Positions 46,250-56,330 of a stretch of DNA of 64,000 bases are shown here, one piece after another. The notes beneath the pieces are model-generated. The model was not told where the DNA came from. It did no database searches and saw nothing but the letters and a program-made list of their open reading frames with translations. Position 1 is the first letter of the stretch, and every line of letters starts with the position of its first letter. The position numbers and the translations under genes are program-made. This DNA comes from Candidatus Anaeroferrophillus wilburensis (lineage in GTDB: Bacteria; Desulfobacterota; Anaeroferrophillalia; Anaeroferrophillales; Anaeroferrophillaceae), in assembly GCA_016934315.1 (NCBI GenBank), contig JAFGSY010000038.1, forward strand, positions 1 through 64,000, given 5' to 3'.

Positions 46250-46739
46250 TATCAGAACTATTCTGCCTGAAGGTAGCCACAAGCATCAGCAGCACACCTA
46301 TGGTAATAGCCGAATCGGCAACGTTAAAGGCCGGCCAGTGGTGGTGGTGCCAGTAAAAATCGAGAAAATCAACAACTTTGCCCAAGCGGGCCCGGTCGAT
46401 CATATTGCCCACCGCCCCGCCAACAACAAGGCTGAAGGCAGTGGTTATCAACCAATGCATCTCCTTTTCCCGCCAATAATACCAGATCAGCAGCAGGACG
46501 GTGACCCCGGAAAGCAGCAGCAAGGCTGCAGACTTCCAGGCTGCGGCAACCTGGGAAAAAAGACCAAAGGCAACCCCTGAATTCAGCACCAGCGTCAGGG
46601 AAAAGCAACCATCAATAACCTTTAACGGGTACACCGGTGACAGGTAGGTCAGGGCCAGTATTTTACTCGCCTGATCCAGCATAATAACCAGCCCCGCTAT
46701 CCAGACCAATGGTATCAGACGCTTCACCTGGAGATTCAT
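46230..46739 (-). CDS. lspA: lipoprotein signal peptidase
   Basis: LspA cleaves the signal peptide of lipid-modified prolipoproteins. The 169-residue protein has four membrane helices and both catalytic aspartates, in GGAVGNMIDRARLG and WPAFNVADSAI. The N-terminal LDQASKILAL and the LVLNSGVAFG motif are intact. It pairs with lgt downstream. Confidence 0.96.
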   Translation of the reverse strand: MNLQVKRLIPLVWIAGLVIMLDQASKILALTYLSPVYPLKVIDGCFSLTLVLNSGVAFGLFSQVAAAWKSAALLLLSGVTVLLLIWYYWREKEMHWLITTAFSLVVGGAVGNMIDRARLGKVVDFLDFYWHHHHWPAFNVADSAITIGVLLMLVATFRQNSSDNASSID

Positions 46740-46770
46740 CCATCAACTCTGAGGTAGAACACCAGGCAGA

Positions 46771-47985
46771 CTAGCGGGAATCCCTGGCCCGGGCCAGGAT
46801 AGACTGGGCTTTCAGCCGCAGGGCATTCAACTTGATAAAACCCTCGGCATCCTGCTGGTCATAGACGGTATCTTCCTCAAAGGTGGCCAGTTCCGGATTA
46901 TAGAGACTCTGGGGTGATTTTCTCCCCACCACGATGCAGTTGCCCTTATACAGCTTTACCCGGACGGTGCCTGAAACGTTCTGCTGCGTATGGTCGATAA
47001 GGGTCTGCATGGCCAGCCGCTCAGGGGCAAACCAGAAGCCATTATAGATCAGGCGGGCATATTCCGGCACCAGGGAGTCCCGCAAAAACATCACCTCCCG
47101 GTCCATGGTAATCGATTCCATCGCCCGGTGCGCATGATAGAGGATGGTACCGCCGGGAGTTTCGTAGACACCGCGTGACTTCATGCCTACGAACCGATTT
47201 TCCACCAGATCAACCCGGCCGATACCGTTTTCCCCACCCAGCTCGTTAAGACGCTGCAGCAATGCTGCCGGCCCCATCCTTTCACCATCAAGCGCCACCG
47301 GATCGCCATGCTGAAAGTCAATTTCGACATAGGTTGCCCTATCGGGAGCCTGCTCAGGAGAAACCGAAAGAACAAACATGTCTTCCGGCGGTTCGTTCCA
47401 CGGATCCTCAAGCACTCCTCCCTCAAAGCTGATGTGCAGCAGATTCCGGTCGCTGCTGTAAGGTTTTTCTTTGGAAACCGGAATAGGAATGCCATTATGA
47501 CGGGCATAATCAATCAACTTCTCCCGCGAGTTGAGATCCCAGGTCCGCCACGGAGCAATAACCGTTATTCCGGGCTCCATGGCATGGTAGGCAAGTTCAA
47601 AACGCACCTGATCATTCCCCTTGCCGGTAGCGCCATGGGCGACGGCATCCGCCCCCACCTGGCGGGCAATCTCGATCTGCCGCTTGGCAATCAGCGGCCG
47701 GGCAATGGAAGTCCCCAGCAGATAGGTTCCCTCATAAATGGCGTTGCCACGGAACATGGGAAAAACATAATCGGCGACAAATTCATCCCGGAGATCATCA
47801 ACAAACACCTGACTGGCACCGGTCGCCATCGCCTTCTCTTCTATCCCGGCAAGCTCTTTTCCCTGGCCGAGCTCGGCGGCATAGGCAACCACCTCACATT
47901 GATACTCGTTTTTCAACCATTTCAGGATGACCGAGGTATCCAAGCCACCGGAATAAGCCAGAACAATCTTTTTAACGGCTTTCAT
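46771..47985 (-). CDS. argG: argininosuccinate synthase
   Basis: ArgG joins citrulline and aspartate with ATP. The 404-residue protein has the P-type loop [16 protein letters not shown] near residue 9, [14 protein letters not shown] near 119, and the aspartate/citrulline pocket segment [13 protein letters not shown]. Its start overlaps the argF end by 14 nt; lspA follows after 31 nt. Confidence 0.97.
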   Translation of the reverse strand: MKAVKKIVLAYSGGLDTSVILKWLKNEYQCEVVAYAAELGQGKELAGIEEKAMATGASQVFVDDLRDEFVADYVFPMFRGNAIYEGTYLLGTSIARPLIAKRQIEIARQVGADAVAHGATGKGNDQVRFELAYHAMEPGITVIAPWRTWDLNSREKLIDYARHNGIPIPVSKEKPYSSDRNLLHISFEGGVLEDPWNEPPEDMFVLSVSPEQAPDRATYVEIDFQHGDPVALDGERMGPAALLQRLNELGGENGIGRVDLVENRFVGMKSRGVYETPGGTILYHAHRAMESITMDREVMFLRDSLVPEYARLIYNGFWFAPERLAMQTLIDHTQQNVSGTVRVKLYKGNCIVVGRKSPQSLYNPELATFEEDTVYDQQDAEGFIKLNALRLKAQSILARARDSR

Positions 47986-48904
47986 CTTCTCCCCCTAATA
48001 AACGAACAAGCAGTGCTTTCTGGACATGCAGGCGGTTTTCAGCCTGGGTGAAAATAAGCTCCTGGAAACGCGAAAAAACCGCTGCGGAAATTTCCTCCCC
48101 ACGATGGGCAGGCAGGCAATGGAGCACCATAGCTGCTGGGTCAGCCACGGCCAGCAACGCATCGTTAACCTGAAACGGGGCAAAAACCTGGCGCCTGGCT
48201 GCGGCCTCTTCTTCCTGCCCCATGCTGGCCCAAACATCGGTATTAATCACTTGGGCATCCCTGGCCGCTTCCAGCGGATCGGCCACTACCTTAATCGTAC
48301 TCCCATGGCTCTTGTCAGCCAATGCCATGATGGCTGAATCAGGGTGGTAGCCAGCCGGACACGCCAGGGTCAAATCAAAACCGAAACGCAGCGCTCCATG
48401 GATCCAGGAGTTGGCCATATTGTTGCCGTCACCAATATAAGCAACTTTCATCGAGCGTATCTCGCCCAGCCGCTCCTGGATCGTGAAGATATCGGCAAGT
48501 ACCTGACTGGGATGCAACAGGTCGGTCAGCCCGTTGATCACCGGCACGGTGGCATGCCGGGCCAGGCACACAACGTCATCCTGTGAAAAGGTTCTGATCA
48601 TGATCCCGTCAACATAACGGGATAAAACACGGGCCGTATCTTCAATGGGCTCCCCCCGCCCCAGTTGGGTATCATGGCGGCTGAGAAAAAGTGCCTGCCC
48701 TCCAAGCTGGAACATACCCACTTCAAAAGAAACTCTGGTTCTCGTGGAAGCTTTTTCAAAAATCATTGCCAGCGTCCTGCCAGCAAGTCGTGAACGACGC
48801 GGTAAACGCTCGGCCTTCAGTACCGTGGCTAGGGACAAAACATCCCGCAAATCCCCTGCCGGCCAACTGTATAAATCAAGGAAATCCTTGTTTTTCCTGC
48901 TCAT
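47972..48904 (-). CDS. argF: ornithine carbamoyltransferase
   Basis: ArgF makes citrulline from ornithine and carbamoyl phosphate. The 310-residue protein has the carbamoyl-phosphate loop [14 protein letters not shown] near residue 50, [15 protein letters not shown], the SMG loop (VWASMGQE) and [12 protein letters not shown]. The ATG overlaps the argD stop by 4 nt (ATGA), so the two are translated together. Confidence 0.97.
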   Translation of the reverse strand: MSRKNKDFLDLYSWPAGDLRDVLSLATVLKAERLPRRSRLAGRTLAMIFEKASTRTRVSFEVGMFQLGGQALFLSRHDTQLGRGEPIEDTARVLSRYVDGIMIRTFSQDDVVCLARHATVPVINGLTDLLHPSQVLADIFTIQERLGEIRSMKVAYIGDGNNMANSWIHGALRFGFDLTLACPAGYHPDSAIMALADKSHGSTIKVVADPLEAARDAQVINTDVWASMGQEEEAAARRQVFAPFQVNDALLAVADPAAMVLHCLPAHRGEEISAAVFSRFQELIFTQAENRLHVQKALLVRLLGGEDESR

Positions 48905-50091
48905 GGCAGCACCTCATCAAGGACCGTCATCAACGTCTCAATGTCCGCTTCAGTGACAATCAGGGGGGGGGTCAGGCGCAGCGTCTGCTCACCGGCCGGC
49001 CCAACCAGAATGCCCCGTTCCAGACAGCGTTGAATAATATCCCCCACCGGAACCCCGAGATCAACTCCCACCATCAGGCCAAGCCCCCTTATCTCCTTGA
49101 TACAGGCATGGCGCTCTCTCAGCGTCTCAAGGCGTCCCGTCAGATAGACTCCCTGCCGCTGGCAATTAGCCAGAATATCATCGGTGTCAATGGCCTTCAA
49201 GGAGGCAAGAGCCGCGCTGCAGGCCAAGGGATTGCCACCAAATGTCGAAGCATGACTGCCGGGACCAAAGATGTTGGCGACCTTGTCGGTGGCCAGCATC
49301 GCACCGATGGGAAAACCAGCTCCCAGGGCCTTGGCCAGCGTCATAATGTCCGGCGTCATGCCGCTGTGCTGATGGGCAAACAGCCGGCCGGTCCGCCCCA
49401 ACCCGGTCTGAACCTCATCCAGGATAAGCAGAAGACCATGATCATCACAGATGCGGCGCAGCTCCTGCAGATAACCGGGCCGAGGAACAACAACTCCGCC
49501 CTCTCCCTGGACCGGCTCAACCATAACGGCACAGGTTTTACTGGTAATCGCCCTGACCACCGCCTGGGGATCATCAAAGGGCACATAGGTAAAACCTGTC
49601 AGCAGCGGCTGGTAACCAAGCTGGATCTTTTCTTGTCCGGTAGCCGAAAGAGTAGCCATCGTCCGACCATGAAATGAGCGCTGCATGGTGATAATTTCGC
49701 CTTCAGCAACACCCCGAACCTCATGGCCATAACGCCGGGCGAGCTTAATCGCCGCTTCATTCGCCTCCGCCCCGGAATTACAGAAAAAAACTTTTTGCGC
49801 AAACGATTTGCAGCAAAGCTCCGCCGCCAGACTGGCCTGCGGCTCTATATAATACAGATTGGAAACGTGAAGCAATCTCTTGGCCTGCTCGGCAATGGCA
49901 TGGGTAACCAGGGAATGGCAATGGCCCAGATTGCAGACGGCAATCCCGGCGAGAAAATCAAGGTATTCCCGACCATCCGCATCCCAGAGCTTCATCCCCC
50001 GACCACGGACCAACGCCACGGGATAGCGCCGGTAGGTAGGGGCAACATGAGCATCGCTAAGGGTGAAGATTTCTTGAGAATTCATGGGCAT
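48901..50091 (-). CDS. argD: acetylornithine aminotransferase
   Basis: ArgD is the PLP-dependent class III aminotransferase of arginine synthesis, and often also acts on succinyl-diaminopimelate. The 396-residue protein has FFCNSGAEANEAAIKLAR near residue 97, LILDEVQTGLGRTG, and the PLP Lys in MTLAKALGAGFPIGAM. Two in-frame ATGs (50091 and 50085) are close together. It follows ybaB by 16 nt and leads the argDFG set. argB, argC and argJ are not in the window. Confidence 0.95.
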   Translation of the reverse strand: MPMNSQEIFTLSDAHVAPTYRRYPVALVRGRGMKLWDADGREYLDFLAGIAVCNLGHCHSLVTHAIAEQAKRLLHVSNLYYIEPQASLAAELCCKSFAQKVFFCNSGAEANEAAIKLARRYGHEVRGVAEGEIITMQRSFHGRTMATLSATGQEKIQLGYQPLLTGFTYVPFDDPQAVVRAITSKTCAVMVEPVQGEGGVVVPRPGYLQELRRICDDHGLLLILDEVQTGLGRTGRLFAHQHSGMTPDIMTLAKALGAGFPIGAMLATDKVANIFGPGSHASTFGGNPLACSAALASLKAIDTDDILANCQRQGVYLTGRLETLRERHACIKEIRGLGLMVGVDLGVPVGDIIQRCLERGILVGPAGEQTLRLTPPLIVTEADIETLMTVLDEVLP

Positions 50092-50107
50092 TCAATCCGC
50101 TTCATTC

Positions 50108-50425
50108 TTACAGGGTCAGTCCCGGAACTTTAATGCCGCCGGTTACTTTTCCCAACTCAGCAGCCATCATCTCCCCTGCTTCCTTTAACGCCTTATTGGC
50201 CGCGGCAACAACCAGATCCTGCAGCATCTCAATATCATCGGGGTCAACCACCTGAGGCTCAATGGCAATGGAGATAATCTCCTGTTTTCCATTGGCAACC
50301 ACCGTCACCATGCCGCCGCCGGCCGTTGCCTCCACCGTTTTAGCCCCCACTTCTTCCTGTATTTTTGCCATTTTGGCCTGCATCTGCTGGGCCTGTTTGA
50401 GCAAGTTACCCATTCCCTTCGCCAT
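50108..50425 (-). CDS. ybaB: YbaB/EbfC family nucleoid-associated protein
   Basis: This small DNA-binding protein is almost always found behind dnaX. The 105-residue sequence begins MAKGMGNLLKQAQQMQAKMAK and has the conserved ATAGGGMVTVVANGKQ split around the central strand. GGAGG precedes the ATG at 50425 by 8 nt. recR, its usual downstream neighbour, is elsewhere (23.1 kb). Confidence 0.95.
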   Translation of the reverse strand: MAKGMGNLLKQAQQMQAKMAKIQEEVGAKTVEATAGGGMVTVVANGKQEIISIAIEPQVVDPDDIEMLQDLVVAAANKALKEAGEMMAAELGKVTGGIKVPGLTL

Positions 50426-50476
50426 CGTTACATCCTCCATCGTTAAAAAATCATCCCCCGACAAATCCCACGAAGA

Positions 50477-52138
50477 TCAAGTGTGCTGCCTGATCTCCTC
50501 AATGCTGGCATCAAAGGTGTCCACCAAACAGCGGACCATATCATCATTGATAACAGCCTGCTTATTGATCTGCTGAGCTCCTGATCGGACACTTTTTCCC
50601 TGGACCGCCGGAGCTGCCGGATCATTTTCCGGCAAACGACTCAACGTCACCTGCACGGAGATACCGGTTATCTCCTGGAGCTGGCTGCATAGCCTTGCTT
50701 CTTTTTCGTCATCACGCATCAGGGAATAGGCATACGCCGGCAAGCCTATTTCCAACTGCTCCCCTTCCCAGCGCAAAAGACGAGAATCTTCCAACAGGGA
50801 ACTGATTACCGGCACCACCGGGCGCAGGGCCTCAAGCACTGCTGGCCATGCCGGTTGGCCGGTGGCAAAATCGACGGGACGGAACTGCTCCTGCCCCTCC
50901 ACTTCTCGACCATAGCCAGGATCCTGCTCATGGACCTCCACGACATCCAGCCCAGGGGAGATGGCGTCGGCAGCCGGCTGGGGCATGCCCCGCAATCGAT
51001 CAATAAGGGTTTCCAGTGGTTCCAGGTCTCGGGCCATCCCCATGCGCACCAAGGTCATTTCAAACGTAAGGCGAGGCAGATTAGCCGCCAGCAAAGCAGC
51101 ATACTGCTCCTGAAAAAGGTCAAAAATCTGCTGCCAGTAGGAAAAGTTGGCCCGTTTTGCCAGGGTGATGATCTGCTGACGCTCTTCCGGTGCTGCTTCC
51201 ACCAGATCTTCCAGCTCCGGAGACAACTTCAAAAGAACCAGATTGCGCAGATAGAGAAGAAAGTCCTTGGCAAACCGCTTCATGTCGATGCCGGCCTTCT
51301 CCAGCATCATGACCTGCTGCAAAGCCGTCGGCATCTGGCGGTCAACCAGCGCCTGCACCAAGGCAAAGCAGTGCCGGGAATCTACCACCCCCAAGGTCAG
51401 GCGAACGTCATCCACACGTATTGGGCCACTGGAAAAAGCAACAACCTGATCCAGAACACTCAGAGCATCCCGCATGCTCCCTTCCGCCTCCCTGGCCAGC
51501 AACTGGATGGCAGCAGGCTCGATCTCCCAACCCTCCCTGGCAGCAATATGCTCAATGGTCGCCTCAATCACGGCTGCAGATAAGCGGCCAAAATCATAGC
51601 GCTGGCAACGTGAAAGGATGGTAATGGGTATTTTGTGCGGTTCAGTGGTCGCAAGGATAAACTTGACATGATCGGGAGGCTCTTCGAGTGTCTTTAACAG
51701 CGCGTTAAAGGCCTCGGTGGTCAGCATGTGAACTTCGTCAATAATGTAAATCTTATATGCCGAAATCTGCGGCAGATAGCCAACGTTCTCCCGTAACTGA
51801 CGAATTTCATTGATCCCCCGGTTGGAGGCGCCATCAATCTCGATAACATCCGGACTGCTGCCGGCGGTAATCGCCACACAGCTTTCACACTGATTGCACG
51901 GCTCAGGACTTGGCCCGGTCAGGCAGTTCAGACATTTTGCCAGAATCCTCGCCGCCGAGGTTTTGCCAACCCCCCGGGAACCGGTAAACACAAAAGCATG
52001 CGCCACCCGCTTTGCCCGAATGGCATTCTGCAGAGTCTGGGCAATATGCTGCAGGCCGGCAAGGTCAGCAAAACTTTGGGGACGCCATTTACGGGCTAAA
52101 ACCTGATACACCTGGCCATCTGCCACGGACACACTCAT
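50477..52138 (-). CDS. dnaX: DNA polymerase III subunit gamma/tau
   Basis: DnaX is the clamp-loader ATPase. The protein has about 553 residues. The AAA+ domain carries the P-loop FTGSRGVGKTSAARIL near residue 35, a four-Cys zinc module (CLNCLTGPSPEPCNQCESC) and IIDEVHMLTTEAFNALLKTLE split at the usual sensor. A long C-terminal part (from about 380) is tau-like. GGAG directly abuts the ATG at 52138, so the GTG two codons on is a possible real start. It sits 13 nt behind the SRP RNA stem. Confidence 0.95.
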   Translation of the reverse strand: MSVSVADGQVYQVLARKWRPQSFADLAGLQHIAQTLQNAIRAKRVAHAFVFTGSRGVGKTSAARILAKCLNCLTGPSPEPCNQCESCVAITAGSSPDVIEIDGASNRGINEIRQLRENVGYLPQISAYKIYIIDEVHMLTTEAFNALLKTLEEPPDHVKFILATTEPHKIPITILSRCQRYDFGRLSAAVIEATIEHIAAREGWEIEPAAIQLLAREAEGSMRDALSVLDQVVAFSSGPIRVDDVRLTLGVVDSRHCFALVQALVDRQMPTALQQVMMLEKAGIDMKRFAKDFLLYLRNLVLLKLSPELEDLVEAAPEERQQIITLAKRANFSYWQQIFDLFQEQYAALLAANLPRLTFEMTLVRMGMARDLEPLETLIDRLRGMPQPAADAISPGLDVVEVHEQDPGYGREVEGQEQFRPVDFATGQPAWPAVLEALRPVVPVISSLLEDSRLLRWEGEQLEIGLPAYAYSLMRDDEKEARLCSQLQEITGISVQVTLSRLPENDPAAPAVQGKSVRSGAQQINKQAVINDDMVRCLVDTFDASIEEIRQHT

Positions 52139-52142
52139 CTCC

Positions 52143-52283
<141 letters not shown>

Positions 52284-52288
52284 ACCAG

Positions 52289-52377
<89 letters not shown>

Positions 52378-52706
52378 AATAGGAAAAATTTCAGGTAACA
52401 TACAAGAATTTCAGAACTAAATTGTCTAACAGAGAATCACCATGCTGTCAAGGCGAAAAGCCGATTAGTGATTTCATCTTGTTGACATTCCCTGACAAAT
52501 GCTCTACTAAACCAGCATCCGGAAAACCCAAAAGCATACCATGCCTCCATGCCGTGGTTGCCAGACGAAAACCGGAAATTTCCGGCAAGCAAAAGTTCTT
52601 TCCGTTCAGCCTTCTCCATGGCCAGGACCTAATGTCAGGCGGATTGCGAAAAGCTGAACCCCCCGGCCATCACCGGCGCTGTGGGGAGACAATGGGGTAA
52701 ACTTCC
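52378..52706. promoter_or_regulatory. divergent promoter region between tRNA-Ser and the molybdenum-hydroxylase operon
   Basis: This 329-nt gap must hold promoters for both directions. To the right, TTGACA (52482-52487) is followed after 17 nt by a weak -10, TACTAA (52505-52510), leaving a leader of about 190 nt. To the left, TAGACA (52423-52428, minus) with a poor -10 lies ahead of tRNA-Ser. The leader contains the hairpin CCGGAAATTTCCGG near 52573-52586. I compared it by eye with the molybdenum-cofactor riboswitch and found no convincing match. Confidence 0.45.
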
Positions 52707-53354
52707 TTGGCTCAACCAGCAACCAAAGGCACTTCTGTACAGCTGTCGGCACTGATCGTAGCGGCCGGGGAAGCCCGCCGGTTCGGGCAGCCCAAGCAGC
52801 TCCTGCCGTGGGGGAGGAACAACACCATCCTGGGTTCTGTTCTGGCCACCGTCAAAAAAACTCCCGGCTTGGCCAGGATTCATGTGGTACTTGGTGCCCA
52901 TTACGACGCCATTACCAAAACCATGGAATCAGCTCTGTCAACAGTCAACGTCATCAGAAACCGGGCCTGGCAGCAGGGTATGTTCAGCTCAATCACCGAG
53001 GGTCTGCGTTTTTTATCAAATGACGCGACGAACGAGGGCATTCTGGTGCTGCTCGGGGATATGCCGTTTATCACACCGGAAATCCTCAGCCAGTTTGTCG
53101 GGGCGGCGGAAACCCTGACCCAGGAACAGCCACTGATCATTGCCACAGTGCATGACAGGCCGGCCCATCCCTACCTGCTCTGGCAGCACCATATCGGTGA
53201 AATTTTATCTTTAAGCGGTGAAACTGGCATTCGCCCTTTTATCCAAAAACATTTTGCGCAAGCCCATGCCATCAACGTTTCAAGGCATTCGGGCCGACAA
53301 GACATTGACACCTGGGAAACCTACAAGCAGCTCTTCAAAGAGTCGCTGGCATAA
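52707..53354 (+). CDS. molybdenum cofactor cytidylyltransferase-like NTP transferase (MocA family)
   Basis: This 215-residue nucleotidyltransferase has the MobA/MocA N-terminal loop LIVAAGEARRFGQPKQLLPWG split at GxxxRFG, and GILVLLGDMPFITPE for the metal site. MocA converts Mo-molybdopterin to the cytosine dinucleotide form used by hydroxylases of the xanthine oxidase family, which are encoded downstream. The start must be TTG at 52707: a TAA lies just upstream in frame and no ATG or GTG precedes the core. The family also includes purine-catabolism NTP transferases. Confidence 0.88.
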   Translation: MAQPATKGTSVQLSALIVAAGEARRFGQPKQLLPWGRNNTILGSVLATVKKTPGLARIHVVLGAHYDAITKTMESALSTVNVIRNRAWQQGMFSSITEGLRFLSNDATNEGILVLLGDMPFITPEILSQFVGAAETLTQEQPLIIATVHDRPAHPYLLWQHHIGEILSLSGETGIRPFIQKHFAQAHAINVSRHSGRQDIDTWETYKQLFKESLA

Positions 53355-53762
53355 CCCCTACCGGCTGACTTGCCGCCGTTGGGAGCCAATAAGCATGAAC
53401 GTGTGGCAACCGGCAAAACCCCTCGGAAACCGGATGGCACAGTAGCGACTCAAGAGTTGCGGTACGCAAAACCTGAGGGATGAGGCGCATAGGAGATGAC
53501 AACCCAGTGACGAAGGGTGCAGCACAACATAAAAGAGGGGGTTGCTGCGAAGCCATCAATAGATGCTCAAAAAGCACCATCAGGCATGGGAAGCCGGCAA
53601 ACAACCCTGCACAAACAGTTATTGGCCACCAAAAGTTTTTTGTCCTGGATGAATCCGCCGCGTGGTGGTAAACACATATAAGCATAGGGCCATTGGTCTA
53701 TTTATTGCTTAACTCTGACAAGCACCGCTTAATCTGCGCAGCCGAAGGTAAAAAAACCGATA
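53355..53762 (+). other. 408-nt structured non-coding insert in the operon, possible group II intron remnant
   Basis: No ORF with coding character occupies this gap between the MocA-like gene and xdhC. The part from about 53360 to 53680 is purine-rich with many short helices, for example GCGACTC/GAGTTGC near 53451-53466, and motifs such as AAGCATGAACGTGTGG, GGCAAAACC and GGAAACCGG that remind me of domain I of bacterial group II introns. No domain V hairpin and no reverse transcriptase were found, so it would be a fragment. The identification is tentative; an unrelated structured RNA is equally possible. Confidence 0.3.
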
Positions 53763-54776
53763 ATGGAATTTTCCTGGGAAACCCTTGCAACAATCCTTGC
53801 GGCAGAACCGGCAGGGATTGCCGTCTGCACAATTATCGACAAGCACGGCTCCGTTCCGCGGGGAGTAGGAACCCGCATGCTGGTCCGGGCTGACGGAACC
53901 ATTGACGGAACCATTGGCGGGGGAATTGGCGAGTATGAGATCATTGCCCAAGCCCGTCGGGCAATCAGCAGCCGTCAAAGCCTTGTTACCACCACTTCTC
54001 TGGCCGGGGAACAGGGGCTGGACTCGCCAGCGATCTGCGGCGGCTGGTTTCAAACTGCTATCGCCTTCTGGTCCCCCGAAGATTACAGGAAACCTGCCAA
54101 ACAGATTGCCAACGCCCTTGAACAGGGACTGACGCTGATGCTTTTTGAATATCCCGGCGGCGGCATTGTGACCTATGAACCGGCCACCGGGCAATCAACC
54201 AGCGCCGGGAACCTGCCGTTGTCGGTGGAAACACTGCTCACAGCCTGGAAAAAAGAGCAGCAACCTGGCCTGCAGGAGCTTGACGGACAGCAGCTGATGG
54301 TCACCCCCCTGCTGCCACCGCCGCAGATGGTTATTTTCGGGGCCGGTCATCTGGCAATTCCACTGGTTGAGATGGCCTCCTGGTGCGGGTTTGCAACGAC
54401 CGTTATTGATGACCGGGATGAGTTTGCTGATCCCGGCCGGTTTCCCAAGGCAAAAAAGGTACTCACCGCACCCATGGATGCGGTTAAAAATCTTGTAGCT
54501 CCTTCCATGACCACCTATTTTGTCCTCATTACCCGGGAACATCGGCATGATGACCTGCTGCTGCGTCAGCTCCTCGGCCTGCCTTATGCCTACCTGGGAA
54601 TGATTGGCAGCCGGCGACGGACCACCAAGGTCAAGGAGCGCTTGGTGGATGACGGCTATCCAGTAGCTGAAATTGAGGCTATCCATTCTCCCATCGGGCT
54701 GGAGATCGGCGCCCAGACACCAGAAGAAATTGCCATCAGCATTATGGCTGAAATAATATCGGTGAAAAACCGTTAA
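53763..54776 (+). CDS. xdhC: XdhC/CoxI family molybdenum-enzyme maturation protein
   Basis: XdhC proteins bind molybdenum cofactor, promote its sulfuration and insert it into xanthine-dehydrogenase-type enzymes. The 337-residue protein has the N-terminal XdhC/CoxI domain (HGSVPRGVGTRML, then GTIGGGIGEYEI near residue 51). A Rossmann-like domain starts near residue 190 (MVIFGAGHLAIPLVEMA), and YLGMIGSRRR lies near the C-terminus. It precedes the three hydroxylase subunits. Confidence 0.93.
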   Translation: MEFSWETLATILAAEPAGIAVCTIIDKHGSVPRGVGTRMLVRADGTIDGTIGGGIGEYEIIAQARRAISSRQSLVTTTSLAGEQGLDSPAICGGWFQTAIAFWSPEDYRKPAKQIANALEQGLTLMLFEYPGGGIVTYEPATGQSTSAGNLPLSVETLLTAWKKEQQPGLQELDGQQLMVTPLLPPPQMVIFGAGHLAIPLVEMASWCGFATTVIDDRDEFADPGRFPKAKKVLTAPMDAVKNLVAPSMTTYFVLITREHRHDDLLLRQLLGLPYAYLGMIGSRRRTTKVKERLVDDGYPVAEIEAIHSPIGLEIGAQTPEEIAISIMAEIISVKNR

Positions 54777-54791
54777 ATCCAGGAGGTATCT

Positions 54792-55268
54792 ATGAAACAG
54801 GTCATTACCCTCAACATCAATGGTGACTGCTATGAACTGGCAGTCCACCCGTGGCGGACCCTCAATGAGGTTCTCCGGGAAGATTTGAAGCTGACCGGAA
54901 CCAAGTTGGGCTGCGGCACCGGCGACTGCGGCGCCTGCACGGTACTGATTGACGGCAAGTCGGTTAGCTCCTGCCTCACCCTGGCCGTTGAGGCGGTTGA
55001 CCGCCGGATCACCACCATCGAAGGCATGGCCCCCAATAGCGAGGAGCTGCATCCCATTCAGGAATCTTTCATTGAAAAAGGGGCGATTCAATGCGGCTAC
55101 TGCACCCCCGGAATGATCATGTCCAGTGCCTATCTCCTGAAGCAGAATCCACAACCAACAGAAAAGGAAATTCGCGCTGGCCTCTCGGGCAATCTGTGCC
55201 GCTGTACCGGCTACAACAAAATTGTCGACGCCATCAAGGATGCTGCCGATAAAATGAACCAGCATTAG
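54792..55268 (+). CDS. molybdenum hydroxylase small subunit, 2x[2Fe-2S]
   Basis: This 158-residue iron-sulfur subunit (CoxS/XdhS/HcrC type) passes electrons from the Mo site. The plant-type cluster is GCGTGDCGACTV with a later Cys in SVSSC, and the second cluster is QCGYCTPGM with CRCTGYNKI. AGGAGG precedes the ATG. The order small-medium-large suits a hydroxylase operon. Confidence 0.95.
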   Translation: MKQVITLNINGDCYELAVHPWRTLNEVLREDLKLTGTKLGCGTGDCGACTVLIDGKSVSSCLTLAVEAVDRRITTIEGMAPNSEELHPIQESFIEKGAIQCGYCTPGMIMSSAYLLKQNPQPTEKEIRAGLSGNLCRCTGYNKIVDAIKDAADKMNQH

Positions 55269-55373
55269 CTGCTTGCAGACAAAAGTCGTTTTGAACAACC
55301 GAAAAGTTTCATCATCAGCATAATGCTTGGCGGCACCAAGACCGCCATCACCTCAAATTCAGGAGATGCTCCC

Positions 55374-56258
55374 GTGTCTTTACCAAAGTTCACCTACCTG
55401 GCCCCGGACAGTCTTGAAGAAGCCTGTCAGCTGCTGGCCAACCATCAGGGTACCATAAAAATCAAGGCCGGCGGCACCGACCTCATGGTTCGCCTGGCAC
55501 AACATGCTTTAAAACCAGCCTATCTCATGGCCCTTGGCAAAATCCCCGGTTTGGCTGAGGTCTCATATACACCTACTGCCGGCCTGAAGCTCGGCGCCAT
55601 GGCACTGCTCGCCGAGGTGGTCAACAACCCGGCAATCCAGGAACATTATCCCATGCTGGCACGGGCTGCCAACGCAACGGCAACCGTTCAGATCCGCAAC
55701 ATGGGTACCGTCATGGGTAATGTGTGCAATGCTTCACCATCGGCGGACAACATTCCCTCCTTGATGGTCCACGGGGCATCCATCAAGACGATTTCAGCCA
55801 ACGGTGAACGGGAAATACCGCTGTCTGAATTCTTCCTCGGCCCCGGTCGTACCGCCTTGGAATCGGGCGAAATAGCCACGGCAATCCTCGTTCCGCCGCT
55901 GCCGGCTTCCAGTGGCGTCAGCTACCAGAAAATTTCACGGCGCTCCAAAGTGGATATCGCGGCAGTCAATGTCGCCGCCATGCTGCAATTGGATGCTGAC
56001 GGCACCTGTCAGCAGGCCCGCATCTGTCTCGGTGCTGTCGGCCCCACCCCGCTGCAGGCCACCAAGACTGCCGCTTTTCTCCAGGGAAAGGCTCTCCATT
56101 CTGAAACAATTGAAGAAGCGGGAGAGCTGGCGGCAGGCGAAGCATCGCCCATTTCCGACGTTCGCGCCTCAAAAGAGTATCGCAAGCTGATGGTCGCCGT
56201 ATTGACGAAACGGGCGTTGTCGGAAGCCTGCCATCTGGCAACCGGAACCAAGAGCTAG
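55374..56258 (+). CDS. molybdenum hydroxylase medium subunit, FAD-binding
   Basis: This 294-residue FAD subunit (CoxM/XdhB type) has KAGGTDLMVRLAQ near residue 34, the second FAD loop TVQIRNMGTVMGNVCNASPSAD split by the loop, and a C-terminal CO-dehydrogenase-flavoprotein domain. The GTG at 55374 with AGGAG 8 nt upstream is a better start than the ATG at 55323. It lacks the extra Cys-rich insert that holds [4Fe-4S] in 4-hydroxybenzoyl-CoA reductase. Confidence 0.9.
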   Translation: MSLPKFTYLAPDSLEEACQLLANHQGTIKIKAGGTDLMVRLAQHALKPAYLMALGKIPGLAEVSYTPTAGLKLGAMALLAEVVNNPAIQEHYPMLARAANATATVQIRNMGTVMGNVCNASPSADNIPSLMVHGASIKTISANGEREIPLSEFFLGPGRTALESGEIATAILVPPLPASSGVSYQKISRRSKVDIAAVNVAAMLQLDADGTCQQARICLGAVGPTPLQATKTAAFLQGKALHSETIEEAGELAAGEASPISDVRASKEYRKLMVAVLTKRALSEACHLATGTKS

Positions 56259-56330
56259 TCAGTATCCCGGCAGAAACGGCTTTTTCCCGGATGAACATGA
56301 ATCAGATAAGCCAACACCAGAGAGGAAACG

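Noticed and set aside
52511-52706. Molybdenum-cofactor riboswitch before the hydroxylase operon
   Set aside because: Some GC-rich helices occur, but the conserved loops of the Moco motif could not be found by eye.
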